Source: Acidobacteriota bacterium
GTDB taxonomy: Bacteria; Acidobacteriota; Blastocatellia; Pyrinomonadales; Pyrinomonadaceae
Direction of reading: 5' to 3'
Assembly (NCBI GenBank): GCA_016718135.1
Contig: JADKEF010000005.1
Coordinates: 1 to 42,636, forward strand
Length of the DNA: 42,636 nt
Below, one piece after another: positions 8,751 through 17,775 of this stretch (position 1 is the first letter of the stretch; each line of letters begins with the position of its first letter). The translations under genes and the position numbers were made by a program. The notes beneath the pieces are model-generated. The model searched no databases. It saw nothing but the letters and a program-made list of their open reading frames with translations, and had not been told where the DNA came from.

Positions 8751-9465
8751 AAATAAATTGATAATCTTTAACCTGCCGTTGGAGGCCCCTTAGCATATCC
8801 ATCATCCTCGCCGAGGGTTTGCCATCGGGCCCTACAAGCGGTTCCGCAGTTGCGGTTGCCGGATCGGGAGCTGCCGCCATTTTGGCAAGCTGTTCATCTC
8901 GAAATCGGTCACCCATGCCGTCAAAATCCGCCTTCAGTTCACGGGGCTGTCCGATCAGGACGATCTTTCCGCGAAGCTGGCCTATATATTTCGCATAGTC
9001 TTCATCGGTTCTGATATCAAGATAGACGATCTCAGATGTCACCGGCCCTTTTGTTGACAACGTCCACGCATTCGGAAAGGCAATCACGGGAAAACGGGTC
9101 GGCGATACGACCTGTGCCGTAAAACTATTTAGCGACCACCCGCGTCCCCACGGTCCGAAAGGCTCAAGTTTTGCGTTTACGAGTCCCCATTTAGTCAGGG
9201 TGTCCCGGGTCCAGTAGTTTGCGCGTTTCATGCCCGGCGAGTTTGTCAGGCGCGGTCCGATCACGTCAGTTAGGTAACTAAGGTGGTTCATTACCTGAGA
9301 TCGGTTAAGGCCTTCGTCCCGGATCTTATCGATTTCAGTTTTAGGGGCCGAATAAATGACCTGTGCTGGCACCGCGCCAGTCGTCGCCTGGCTGAACGTG
9401 AATCCCGGCAACAGTAGAACGATGATAAGAAGTGGTGCATGTAGGCGACTCTTCAGGTTATGCAT
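8485..9465 (-). CDS. Second M28-family aminopeptidase, N-terminal part
   Basis: Signal peptide at about residues 1-25 (PLLIIVLLLPGFTFSQA), then the conserved N-terminal stretch EIDKIRDEGLNRSQVMNHLS and the PA-type region (GPWGRGWSLNSFTAQVV, LRGKIVLIGQPRELKADF). The frame agrees with family members to about residue 240 (KDYQFIFAEGG). Everything after that (DNGREQHPRQRRN onwards) is out of frame, the real sequence continuing in 8750-7758. A secreted peptidase is certain; the frame break is probably technical. Confidence 0.85.
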   Translation of the reverse strand: MHNLKSRLHAPLLIIVLLLPGFTFSQATTGAVPAQVIYSAPKTEIDKIRDEGLNRSQVMNHLSYLTDVIGPRLTNSPGMKRANYWTRDTLTKWGLVNAKLEPFGPWGRGWSLNSFTAQVVSPTRFPVIAFPNAWTLSTKGPVTSEIVYLDIRTDEDYAKYIGQLRGKIVLIGQPRELKADFDGMGDRFRDEQLAKMAAAPDPATATAEPLVGPDGKPSARMMDMLRGLQRQVKDYQFIFAEGGDNGREQHPRQRRNSNGSLGYRSSAASTTGSADTTSDPGLVERSRAANGSARHNGHRRFQPPNSHGPAGCQASSDDGYPGPILR

Positions 9466-9516
9466 ATTGTGATCCAGAGGTTAATAAGGGGCTTGGAACG
9501 GCGGGCCCCAACCCAT

Positions 9517-11050
9517 TTAAAACGAAAGCTTCACGCTCAGCTGAACCGAACGCGGCCCGCCGGGGGCGTAGATCGAACTCAAAGCAATTCCTTCCTGCGA
9601 AGTAGTTCGGTTGAGCATATTGGTGTATTGGCCGAAGGTCGCCGAAGGAGTAAAAGCACCTGGGGTAGATCGGAGTCCTAAATTGTTCTGTGGGGCAGCA
9701 AACATAGGGTGGTTGACAACATTAAACATTTCGCCCTTTAATCTCAATTTCACTTTTTCGCCAAAACCAAAAGTCCGGCTTAAAGCAATGTCCGGCTGCC
9801 AAAGAGATTCGATACGGATAGAATTTCTCGGTGAATTTCCTTGACGGATCGTGGTCGGGATTGAAAAGGCGGCAGGATTGATCTGCCGTCCGGTAGGTCC
9901 GGTCGAAGGAATCCAGAGCGGCACCCCCGGAACAATGTCGGGACGCAGAACCGAGAGACTCAAATTATTTGTCGCAGTCAGATCCTGATAAATAATTTCA
10001 AGCGGATAGCTGGTTTGGAATTGGAAGATCCCGTCCAGACTCCAATCGCGGGTGACGGCATTAAGAATACGGCTTGTTTCTTTGCCAACACTCGGAACAT
10101 GCCATGTCATCGCCGCACTAAATGCGTGTCGGCGGTCAAACGCCGAATCCGCCCTATCCAGTCGTGGATCAACTCGGAAAAAGTTTGTAGAGTTGATATT
10201 TGTCTGCGAAGAACTTGTATCTATCGCGTGTGACCAGGTGTAATTTACGATTGTGCTGAAGTTTTTCCCGTTGCGCGTGAACTGCATCTGCATTGCATTA
10301 TAGTCAGACGAATCGGCTCTGCCCTCAGCATTTGAATTTACGTTAAAACTCTGACTTGCATTAAAATCAGGCGAGGCTACCGGATAAACTCCACGCGAAA
10401 GCGGTCCGACGATCCCCGACCTGATAATTCTGCGACCGGCATTTCCGACATACGAAATACTGATCGTCTGTCCGTTTCCTAAACCTTGTTCCATTGAAAC
10501 ATTCCATTGATGAACTCTTGGTAAGACAAAATCCTTGTCATATTGAACAAGAAAATTTCCCTGTGCATATGGCGCCGTGGTCGAAATTACAGGTGGAACC
10601 ATCACGCTGGCAGCAAACGGAAATTGGACTTGTGTTTGGGTTCTGTTTGCAGTTGACGGAAAAAATGCACCGCTGACACTACCCGCCGAACCGCTGGCGA
10701 TATCGTAGAATAATCCGTATCCGCCGCGGACAACTGTTTCCCAACTTTGCTGGTGAATAGCTGGTACGCTGCTCCGATTCTGGGGCAAAACCGTCCCAAA
10801 CAGTAGGAAACAGCTTTGCTCCCGGTTCAGTGAGCCGGATTGGATTCACAAAATCCAAGACTGCCAACCGGCGGACAGGATTAAGATCAGGCGGAGGGTT
10901 GACGTCCCAACGAACGCCGTAATCAAGAGTTAGACGCTTGGAAACACGCCACGTATCCTGTACAAACGAACCGAAACTTCTCCACGAATATTCAGTAAAT
11001 CGCGGTTCATTGATGGTGTAACTGACGGATACTGCACGCCCAGTTGTCAC
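9517..11050 (-). CDS. TonB-dependent receptor, beta-barrel C-terminal part (frameshifted)
   Basis: Two overlapping frames (11050-10679 and 10788-9517) carry the distal half of the outer-membrane receptor that starts at 12729. Recognisable barrel segments include RFTEYSWRSFGSFVQDTWRV, RVHQWNVSMEQGLGNGQTIS, FTRNGKNFSTIVNYTWSHAI and SFDRRHAFSAAMTWHVPS. The protein ends RSVQLSVKLSF with a C-terminal phenylalanine, the usual outer-membrane barrel signal. Slips fall near 11053 and 10740. Joined length is about 1,070 residues, typical of the carboxypeptidase-regulatory-like receptors of Acidobacteriota. Confidence 0.87.
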
Positions 11051-11055
11051 CGCAG

Positions 11056-12729
11056 TCAGATTGTTGAAGAGTGCCGAAAACGTAAAATCAGGCAGGTCTT
11101 GCCGGGCCGGTGATTTTCTATAATCCGCCCGAATTTGAATAAATGATTACCCTTCACCCAACTGAACGTGTTGGCGATGTTGATTTGTTTTCGTTCCCCG
11201 TATCCACTCGGATTTTGCTGAAGAATCCCTCCGGCAAATGCGAAAGAAACAGACGAACTCGACGTTAGCGGCGACAATATCCAAAGGCTTTTATCAGGCT
11301 CAGTGGTTCCTTGGAAAGACCTGAATCTACCTTCCCGGATGGCAATATTTCGGCTCCAGTTAAAACGAAATTCATTGGTTAGGTTTGAATTGAATGCAGC
11401 ATTAAATCCAACGGTGAACGTCCGAGTATCGCCCCGTAGTTCCGTTGCCAAACTGCTGGAAGGGGTTAGAGAGTCGCTTTGCTGCGGTGATTGACTGTAT
11501 CGCCCGAAGATATTTATCTGCTTGGTGATATTGTGGTCAATTCTGATCGATGTGCTGTCCTGCGACTGTGGGTTTGAATATCCTGCAAGAAACGGAGCCG
11601 TTGTTCCGTTTGCGTTATCAGGTCCGGTCGGCAACGGAAAAGCCGAAAATAAGGGAAGCAGCGAAGGATGTGCGATGGCTCGGACGTTGCGGGAAACAAC
11701 AGTTGTATTGGCGACCTGCGGCAGACGAATCCGCGAACCTTCGTAGGCAAAAAAGAAAAAGGTCTTGTCCTTACCATTGTGCAACGCCGGAACGCCTTCT
11801 CCGAAGTTTAGGAAGGGTAGCGGTCCCGAAAACGTAGCACCAAAATTATTATGACGCAGAGGAGACCGTTTAAGTCCGCCTGCATTCGCAAACCCATCAT
11901 TCGCATCTAGTTTTTCATTTCTGAAATATTCAAAAAGCGAACCGCGAAAAGTATTCTTCCCTGAGCGGGTGGTCAATTGAATTTGTGCTCCCGGCGTTCT
12001 GCCGTACTCAGCTGAGTAGTTTGAGGTTTGCACCTTAAATTCCTCCAACGCATCAACCGAAACCAAATTGCTGGTTGTTCCGAGTTGACTAAATCCAGGA
12101 ACATTTCCGTTTGACTGCCCAACTCCTGCTAGATTTGTTCCAACATAAAGATTCGCACTGACGCCGTCGATCGTCATATAGTTTTGCGTTGTCCGCAGAC
12201 CGTTGACACTGATCTGCCCGACGTTAGACGAGTTGTTTGCCTGAAATGTAACCGCTCCTGGCGTCAGGGCGATCAGGTTCTGTATCGTCCGTCCGTTGAG
12301 CGGTATGCTCTCGATCATGTTCTGATCGACTATCGTAGCTACAGCGGGTGACTTGTCCACCTCAACTGTACTTGCTTCTACGGTGACCTTTTCGTTCACA
12401 CTGCCGACCTTAAGCCGAATGTTGATGAATCGGGAATCATTGGTGTTTAGGACAACGTCGGTCGCCTCGAACATCGCGAAGTTAGTCTGCTGAACGGTCA
12501 ACTGGTACCTGCTTGGCTGTAGCAACGGAACAGTAAATGCCCCATCCGAATTGGTCGTGACCGTTCGACGAGTGCCGACTTCGGTATTTAGCACATTAAC
12601 GGTGGCCCCAACTACGGCGGCCCCATTCTCGTCTGTGACCACACCGCTAAGTGTAGCTGTCGACGACTGTCCGTAAGCCGCTGAACCGAATGCGGCCGCG
12701 ATCAAAAGCAACATGCGAATAGCTCTCAT
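11056..12729 (-). CDS. TonB-dependent receptor, N-terminal carboxypeptidase-regulatory and plug part
   Basis: The start at 12729 (MRAIRMLLLIAAAFGSAAYG) is preferred over an upstream in-frame start at 12819 because it gives a clean signal peptide and follows a GGAGA site. Residues about 24-105 are a carboxypeptidase-D regulatory-like beta sandwich (LSGVVTDENGAAVVGATVNV, SDGAFTVPLLQPSRYQLTV). The plug follows (DQNMIESIPLNGRTIQNLIA, LEEFKVQTSNYSAEYGRTPG), then the first barrel strands. Such receptors import large substrates across the outer membrane using TonB energy. Next to three secreted peptidases, peptide or protein fragments are a reasonable but unproven substrate. The last 15 or so residues (PGKTCLILRFRHSSTI) are out of frame. 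Confidence 0.9.
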   Translation of the reverse strand: MRAIRMLLLIAAAFGSAAYGQSSTATLSGVVTDENGAAVVGATVNVLNTEVGTRRTVTTNSDGAFTVPLLQPSRYQLTVQQTNFAMFEATDVVLNTNDSRFINIRLKVGSVNEKVTVEASTVEVDKSPAVATIVDQNMIESIPLNGRTIQNLIALTPGAVTFQANNSSNVGQISVNGLRTTQNYMTIDGVSANLYVGTNLAGVGQSNGNVPGFSQLGTTSNLVSVDALEEFKVQTSNYSAEYGRTPGAQIQLTTRSGKNTFRGSLFEYFRNEKLDANDGFANAGGLKRSPLRHNNFGATFSGPLPFLNFGEGVPALHNGKDKTFFFFAYEGSRIRLPQVANTTVVSRNVRAIAHPSLLPLFSAFPLPTGPDNANGTTAPFLAGYSNPQSQDSTSIRIDHNITKQINIFGRYSQSPQQSDSLTPSSSLATELRGDTRTFTVGFNAAFNSNLTNEFRFNWSRNIAIREGRFRSFQGTTEPDKSLWILSPLTSSSSVSFAFAGGILQQNPSGYGERKQINIANTFSWVKGNHLFKFGRIIENHRPGKTCLILRFRHSSTI

Positions 12730-12761
12730 ATTTGATTCTCCATTCTCTTCAATTTCATGAT

Positions 12762-14238
12762 TTACTTGGCAGCCGCGATACGGGTGGCAATAGCTTCTGC
12801 ATCCTTCAAGGATCGCCAAAACTGTGGTGATCTGAGTGCCGTGACCTTCGTCCCGCCCGCTGAGATAGTTAGACCTGAACGGATCACCCGGTCACTGGTC
12901 GAGGCGACTGCGAAAAGGCTCTCGATAGCGACGGAAAGGTCGTTGTCCGAATTTATGGCTACATTGGTGGATCCGGTCGCGGCCGAGCCTCCAAAGGCAT
13001 TCGCAAGATCCGCCGAAATAGTCTGGGAGGCCGCTTTGAATGCGGCCGCGTGCGATCGAACAAGAGCGATCCACTTGGATCGAGCCTCCGGAGAAAATGC
13101 TCTAATTTCAGCGGGCGAGAACTGCTTCGAAAGGCGACGAAGTGCGTACACATGGCTCATGGCCTGACCTGAACGGCCTACAACTTTCGATGCGAATCGT
13201 CTCGCCTCGGCCTCGCTGCCGAAACGCTGAATTAACTCGCTTTCGGCGGCCGACCCAAGTGTCTCCGTTTCAAGGGTTTCTACACCGGATGGCCTGACGG
13301 CACCTCTATTTTTCTTTTTTGCGAGTGCTTCGTTGACCGTATCCAACTCGATGCGGAGCGCCGGGTGTGACCGAACGCTCTCCATAGCATTTAGGATCTC
13401 GGTTCTTCGAGAGGGTGTCTCCACCAAACCCCGCACGAAGAGCAACCCTTGCTCGCGCTTGACCGTGATCTCGTCACCAAGGTCCGCTCGAGCGTCGCTT
13501 AAAAGTTTCAGGACTTCTACTTCCAGATCGGCCGTTGCCGCGGGAATCACGTCCGTCGGCTTCTCCGGAGGCCGCCGGTAAGTCTGAGACCTCAGGCGTC
13601 TGAACTGGGAGATTCGAGTCCGAGTCACGATTGGCGGTTACCTCAGGTCTGTTCGCGGGACCTTCAAAAAAACCAGGACTTAACGTTTTTCGACTTACGA
13701 TCTCAAAATTCACTTCAGTGATCGTAAAGGTTCGAGTACCGACAGCGTTTCTAGTCGTAATGATCTGTTCGTAGGGATGGAGATCTTCGGCGCGTAGCTT
13801 AAGGGTGGCTTCGCGGATCTCACCCAACGTCCCGTTATTTGTAGTTTTCAGCGTTATCGAACCCGATTCTGTTATCTCATCCGTTTTTGCCTCAAGCGAT
13901 TCATGCCAAGCCCGGTAAGAGTCTGGTGCTAGTGGCCGTTCCGGATCCATCTTATTGCGTCTCAAAACCGCCGATAACTCCGCAATGGTATCCGATCCGG
14001 CCTTAGTGTTACCGACTGATTGCTTGGCTTGGGAATATTCGGCGTCGAACCACACTTCCCACGAGAGTTCTTCCGATCCATCGGCAGTTATGCGGAGTTT
14101 TTGATAGACAACCGGATCGCTGGATGCGGCGATTCTCGCCTTTTGGCCAGCTACGGCCTTTTGGAGCAGTTCGCTCGCAGAAACCGGCCTAACCAATAGG
14201 ATTTGCAGAAGCATAGCAAAGATCACCAGAACGCTCAC
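12762..14238 (-). CDS. Anti-sigma factor, membrane anchor and long exported C-terminal part (frameshifted)
   Basis: Continuation of the zinc-finger protein at 14244-14591. It starts with a membrane helix (SVLVIFAMLLQILLVRPVSA), then an extracytoplasmic region of about 480 residues in two frames: 14238 to about 13570 (WEVWFDAEYSQAKQSVG, TFTITEVNFEIVSRKTLSPG) and about 13565 to 12762 (KPTDVIPAATADLEVEVLKL ... IATRIAAAK). No enzyme domain is recognised in the tail. By analogy with membrane anti-sigma factors it would sense a periplasmic or envelope signal. It ends about 30 bp before the TonB receptor start, so the regulator pair probably leads the receptor operon. Confidence 0.75.
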
Positions 14239-14243
14239 GGATG

Positions 14244-14591
14244 CTATTCCGATCCGCAGTTGAAATGGTGAGAGGTCGGAAAGTCAAGCCAAGGTCTCTT
14301 CGGGGTATTAACTTCCTCCTTTACGGCAATTAGCTCAGCGTTGAATCTGTCCCATTTTCTCGGCGGCGACGGACTCAAAGGAATCTGGACCTTGTTTCTG
14401 AACTCAATGAACTGCGAGATCGTGTTCTCGACCTTTTCAAGATCGCCGCGGCAGGTCCAGCACGTCTCCAGATGTTCGCGAGCACGCGAGGCATCTTTCG
14501 TGGGCAGTTCTCCATCGACCAACATCAGTAGATGCTCTTTTGGAAGATGCTCTTCGGTGGGCTGCGAATTTGAGAAAAAGTTCTTAAGCAC
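14244..14591 (-). CDS. Zinc-finger anti-sigma factor, N-terminal domain
   Basis: Starts at GTG 14591, overlapping the sigma-factor stop (TAA at 14584-14586) by eight bases, so translation of the two is likely coupled. Residues about 18-60 contain the zinc-binding anti-sigma motif: HLLMLVDGELPTKDASRARE then HLETCWTCRGDLE (His-x3-Cys-x2-Cys). These domains hold an ECF sigma factor inactive at the membrane. The last residues (TSHHFNCGSE) are out of frame; the true frame continues FQLRIGIASVSVLVIFAML into the membrane helix of the next feature. Confidence 0.83.
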   Translation of the reverse strand: MLKNFFSNSQPTEEHLPKEHLLMLVDGELPTKDASRAREHLETCWTCRGDLEKVENTISQFIEFRNKVQIPLSPSPPRKWDRFNAELIAVKEEVNTPKRPWLDFPTSHHFNCGSE

Positions 14592-15181
14592 TGCCTTGGT
14601 CTCCTAACTTGTCTATACTCCGCCGCAGGTATTCACCGACCGTCGGCACTCCGATATTCATGATCTCGGCGATCTCCCGGTAGCGAAACCCTTCCGCTCG
14701 AAGGTAAAGGCACTGTCGTTCATTTAACGTGCGTCGCTTCAAACCGTGAAAAAAGACGAGCAAACTGCTCTCTCTTAAGAGTGAGCTGTTCCGGATTCAG
14801 GCCCGTGTCGGGTAGGGCTTTTCGAGTTGATCCCAGGTTTCCATTGGAAGAGTGGAAACGAACTGTGCACGCCGACCGCGATTTACCGCTAGGTTATGAG
14901 CCACACGAAAGATCCAGAATCGCGGATTCTGGATCTCCTGCCTTTAATCTTGTTCGATACAGCTGGAGAAACGCGTCCTGAGTAACATCTTCGGCCTCGT
15001 TGGGGTCTCCGAAAACACTCAACAAATAGTTAAAAACCTGCGCCCGCAGTGCGGTGAAGATCTCTCCGATCTGTTCGTCAAGGCTCGTTGATTCAGTCAT
15101 CAGGGACAGCAGATCCACCTGCGGAAATCGTTCAGATTCCGCCGCACTCTTCGACCTCAAATTGAAAGGGTCAGGCAACAT
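14584..15181 (-). CDS. ECF-type RNA polymerase sigma factor (sigma-70 family), frameshifted
   Basis: From ATG 15181 the first frame gives MLPDPFNLRSK ... VFNYLLSVFGDPNEAEDVTQ, sigma region 2. After a slip near 14935 the frame NPRFWIFRVAHNLAVNRGRR completes region 2. After another near 14800-14720 the frame LNERQCLYLRAEGFRYREIA-EIMNIGVPTVGEYLRRSIDK gives region 4 with its HTH. Total length is about 198 residues, normal for ECF factors. It overlaps the anti-sigma gene and lies upstream of the TonB receptor. It presumably controls this operon and perhaps the peptidases; no promoter consensus could be proven by eye. Confidence 0.85.
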
Positions 15182-15406
15182 TGAGTTTTCGAAAAACAGG
15201 CTTCTGATTATAAAGACAATCGAGATGGGGTTTTAATGACAGCTTGAAAAAAATATTTTAGAAATGTGCGTTTGACGCATAGATTCCCCATCAATCTCGC
15301 AAAGAATCGAGCGACACAGGAGTGAGGGTGATTCTTTTTCCGCTCGTCGGCCACATCAATTCGAACACAGCGAGTCGCAGGGAGAATTTTCAGCGATGAC
15401 AATCGA

Positions 15407-15817
15407 TCAGGCCTCGTTTCGTAAGCTTAGCTCGGTCGATCGGCGTCCATTTCTTCGGGCCGGGTTGGCGGCGGTTGGGGTTAAGGTTGGAACCATCCGC
15501 AATGCGAGTCCCGGGCCACCAAGGCACGAAGACCAAATATCTAAATAGCCTTCTCCATGCGGAAGTTCAAGAGCTCCATTCTGAAAGCCATCCACCTTCT
15601 CAAAGTAAAGCTGGGCTCTTTGCACAAGCGGGTGGGCGTTTTCCAGACTGGAATGAAGGCGAACCTGATTTTCAGGCAGATCTTCTTTTGCTATCAGATC
15701 CAGTATCTCACGAGGTTTCACGTCTTCGGCCGCATTGACTGTGCGGTTCAAGAACGCCGAATCGACAGTACGGTCGGTGGCTTTTGGGAGCGGCGCACCC
15801 ATTTTTCCCATATTCAC
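15407..15817 (-). CDS. Hypothetical protein, 5' end replaced by repeat
   Basis: 136-residue frame. The first ~12 residues (MNMGKMGAPLPK) are encoded by the repeat copy 2 boundary; the remainder (DSAFLNRTVNAAEDVKPREI, ENAHPLVQRAQLYFEKVDGF, ALELPHGEGYLDIW) looks like genuine protein sequence but I cannot assign a family. The last 40 residues are basic and proline-rich and may be out of frame. It may be the remnant of a larger gene disrupted where the repeat joins at 15799. About 225 bp of intergenic DNA separate it from the sigma factor. Confidence 0.35.
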   Translation of the reverse strand: MNMGKMGAPLPKATDRTVDSAFLNRTVNAAEDVKPREILDLIAKEDLPENQVRLHSSLENAHPLVQRAQLYFEKVDGFQNGALELPHGEGYLDIWSSCLGGPGLALRMVPTLTPTAANPARRNGRRSTELSLRNEA

Positions 15818-16024
15818 AGATGCCCCGGATGTCGATAACTCGTTTAACGATAATGGAATACCGGCTTAAAATTCCATAAACCCTTGTGTCCTTAAATCGG
15901 GATTTTGACCCCTTTTTCACCCATAACGGGAAATATTCAGGTACATGGATTCAGGTCACAAAAAATACCCCAAAATAAGGGGTGACTTCACGCTGTATTT
16001 TTTTTTCGGCACACCCGATGGATT
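15799..16024. repeat. ~230-bp direct repeat, copy 2
   Basis: Same-orientation match of 1045-1277, sharing both ends (CCATTTTTCCC at the left, CCCGATGGATT at the right) and most of the interior. It contains ACCCC-AAAATAA-GGGGT, a 5-bp hairpin that is perfect here and one base weaker in copy 1. The repeat lies between a disrupted hypothetical gene and the stop of the ATPase gene at 16047. The two copies, with the downstream regulator genes, bracket about 14.5 kb. Confidence 0.8.
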
Positions 16025-16046
16025 GCAAGAAACGTAGATTCCGGAG

Positions 16047-17294
16047 CTACAAGCCTTCCCACATAAACCGGATCGGGACGGCATACATATCGTCTCCAAA
16101 GCCCAAGCTTGTCTCTCCATCGTAGAGAACCAGGCCTTTCACAAATCTACTGCCAGCGTAGTTTTTCAATTGCCGAAGTGCATTGAAATCACTCGCTCTA
16201 ACCGTTGAGGATGCCTTGATCTCAATCCCTACCAGTTGTTTAGCTCCCCGTTCGATTACGATATCCACCTCCTTTTGATCGCGGGTTCGATAGTGGTAGA
16301 ACTTAAACTCATCTTCATACCAAGAGGCTTCACGCCGAAGTTCCTGATATACGAACGTCTCCAGCATTTGGCCATATATGGTTCGGTCTGCATAAAGTGA
16401 TTCTGAATTCAATCCTAGCAGAGAGCACGCGACTCCGGTGTCGTTGATGTGCAATTTCGGCGTTTTTATCATTCGGCTGATCCGGTTCGTATGCCACGGC
16501 TGCAATTCATCGAGCAAAAATATGTTTTCAAGCAACGTAAGGTAATCACGAATTGTTTGGCGGCTGACCTGAAACGGACCGGCGAGTTCCGACACGTTAA
16601 GGAGATGCGCGGTTTGCGACGCAGCATACGACAGAAGCCTCGGCAGTATTTCAAAAGACGATATCTTTGCCAGATCTCGCACGTCTCTTCGGATCTGCGT
16701 TTCTATGTAATCGCGGTACCAGGCCGCGCGGCGTGACTCGGTTTTACGCTCGACTGCCGGAGGATAACCACCGACGGTTATCCGATCGGCGAGTTGGCGG
16801 CCTAAACGCTCTGTCTTTTTGATTCCGACCTTTCCTTTGAAAAGCGCGTCAATGAAGTATGATCGGCTCATTGCGATCTCACTTTGGCCCAAAGGATGCA
16901 GTCGGACGATTTCCATTCTGCCCGCGAGGGACTCGCCTAGTGCGGGAACCAAAAATATATTCGCGGAACCCGTAAGTAGGAAGCGTCCCGGCCGCCGATC
17001 GCGATCAATGGCCGATTTAATAGCCCTAAACAGTTCCGGTGCGTGCTGAATTTCGTCCAGTATGGTTCGCTCGGGCAGCTCTGCAACAAACCCTTGGGGA
17101 TCGGCCTTTGCGGCTTGCAACAGGTTACTGTCGTCAAAGGTCAAGTACGTAAACCCACGCGGTTCCCCGACCGACTGAGCAAGCCAGCTCTTACCGCACT
17201 GCCGCGATCCATGAAGCAGTACAGCCGGTGAGTCGCCCAAGGCCTCCGCCAACTTATTTGTTACGAATCTGGGATACACTAACCCATCCACCAT
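16047..17294 (-). CDS. AAA ATPase with C-terminal DUF4143/nuclease-like domain
   Basis: Complete and unbroken, 415 residues. Walker A is HGSRQCGKS (residues 28-36), Walker B TILDEIQ (77-83), and the sensor-like LLTGSANIFL follows. The middle has the DUF4143 winged-helix region (QVSRQTIRDYLTLLENIFLL). The C-terminus carries a restriction-like core (EVDIVIERG ... LVGIEIKAS, spaced as D...E-x-K). Proteins of this family are common, often adjacent to mobile or toxin-antitoxin genes, and their role is poorly known. It is intact in a window where most genes are frame-broken. It starts 3 bp from the iteron array, suggesting self-regulation, and occupies the place where the end of the nucleotidyltransferase should be. 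Confidence 0.9.
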   Translation of the reverse strand: MVDGLVYPRFVTNKLAEALGDSPAVLLHGSRQCGKSWLAQSVGEPRGFTYLTFDDSNLLQAAKADPQGFVAELPERTILDEIQHAPELFRAIKSAIDRDRRPGRFLLTGSANIFLVPALGESLAGRMEIVRLHPLGQSEIAMSRSYFIDALFKGKVGIKKTERLGRQLADRITVGGYPPAVERKTESRRAAWYRDYIETQIRRDVRDLAKISSFEILPRLLSYAASQTAHLLNVSELAGPFQVSRQTIRDYLTLLENIFLLDELQPWHTNRISRMIKTPKLHINDTGVACSLLGLNSESLYADRTIYGQMLETFVYQELRREASWYEDEFKFYHYRTRDQKEVDIVIERGAKQLVGIEIKASSTVRASDFNALRQLKNYAGSRFVKGLVLYDGETSLGFGDDMYAVPIRFMWEGL

Positions 17295-17296
17295 AC

Positions 17297-17388
17297 GCGG
17301 CTAATTGTAAGTCTGATATGCGGCTGATTGCAAGTTTAGACTGCGGCTAATTGCAAGTGCACGGTGCGGCTGATTGTCGGTGTGGGGA
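17297..17388. repeat. Four tandem 23-bp iterons upstream of the ATPase
   Basis: Units begin at 17297, 17320, 17343 and 17366, exactly 23 bp apart. Each has a 16-bp core, GCGGCTRATTGYAAGT (the fourth ends TCGGT), and a variable 7-bp spacer. The core alternates CTAATT, CTGATT, CTAATT, CTGATT. The array begins 3 bp upstream of the ATPase start codon and overlaps the 3' end of the truncated nucleotidyltransferase frame. A period of about two helical turns would place all units on one DNA face, as in iteron or operator arrays. It is too short and too regular for CRISPR. Confidence 0.8.
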
Positions 17389-17775
17389 AACAACCCATGG
17401 TGGAGCGAGGGGACAGGGCCGCGCGTCGGGCATGTCGTACGGATCGAGAGCGAAGAGTCTAAGGTTTTTGAAGGAGCCGGGATACATTTCGATCAACCTT
17501 TCCTCATAGCTGTCTGGAACGTTAGCGACCCCGACCGGATCAAGATACAAGCCAAACTTCTTGTACAAAGGCGAGCCGATTCCGGCGTACTCGATCAAAT
17601 CATTGTTGCGCCCGACAAGAGTCAGAAAATCGATATCGGAGGTTGTCCTCACCGACCCGTACAGGTGAGTCACCACAAAGCCACCCAGACAGTGAAAATA
17701 ATGGTCTTCTGTAACGTAGCTGTCGATATCGACTAGAAAAGAACGCCAAGGTTCGGGAATTAGAAGGCTAGACAT
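17347..17775 (-). CDS. Nucleotidyltransferase-like protein (DUF6036/AbiEii type), C-terminally truncated (copy 2)
   Basis: Frame of 142 residues from ATG 17775, overlapping the regulator stop by 8 bases. Residues 1-113 look native: HCLGGFVVTHLYGSVRTTSD-IDFLTL has the Gly-Ser and Asp-x-Asp pattern of minimal nucleotidyltransferases, followed by GIGSPLYKKFGLYLDPVGVA and FKNLRLFALDPYD. After DPYD the sequence changes to MPDARPCPLAPPWVV, arginine/proline-rich and running into the iteron array. The missing C-terminal part is still detectable in decayed copy 1. This suggests the ATPase/iteron unit replaced or displaced it. Proteins of this family are toxin candidates in type IV-like systems; activity of the truncated form is doubtful. 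Confidence 0.7.
   Translation of the reverse strand: MSSLLIPEPWRSFLVDIDSYVTEDHYFHCLGGFVVTHLYGSVRTTSDIDFLTLVGRNNDLIEYAGIGSPLYKKFGLYLDPVGVANVPDSYEERLIEMYPGSFKNLRLFALDPYDMPDARPCPLAPPWVVSPHRQSAAPCTCN

Noticed and set aside
17297..17388. CRISPR array
   Set aside because: Repeat core 16 bp and spacer 7 bp with a 23-bp period are far from CRISPR dimensions and no cas gene is nearby.
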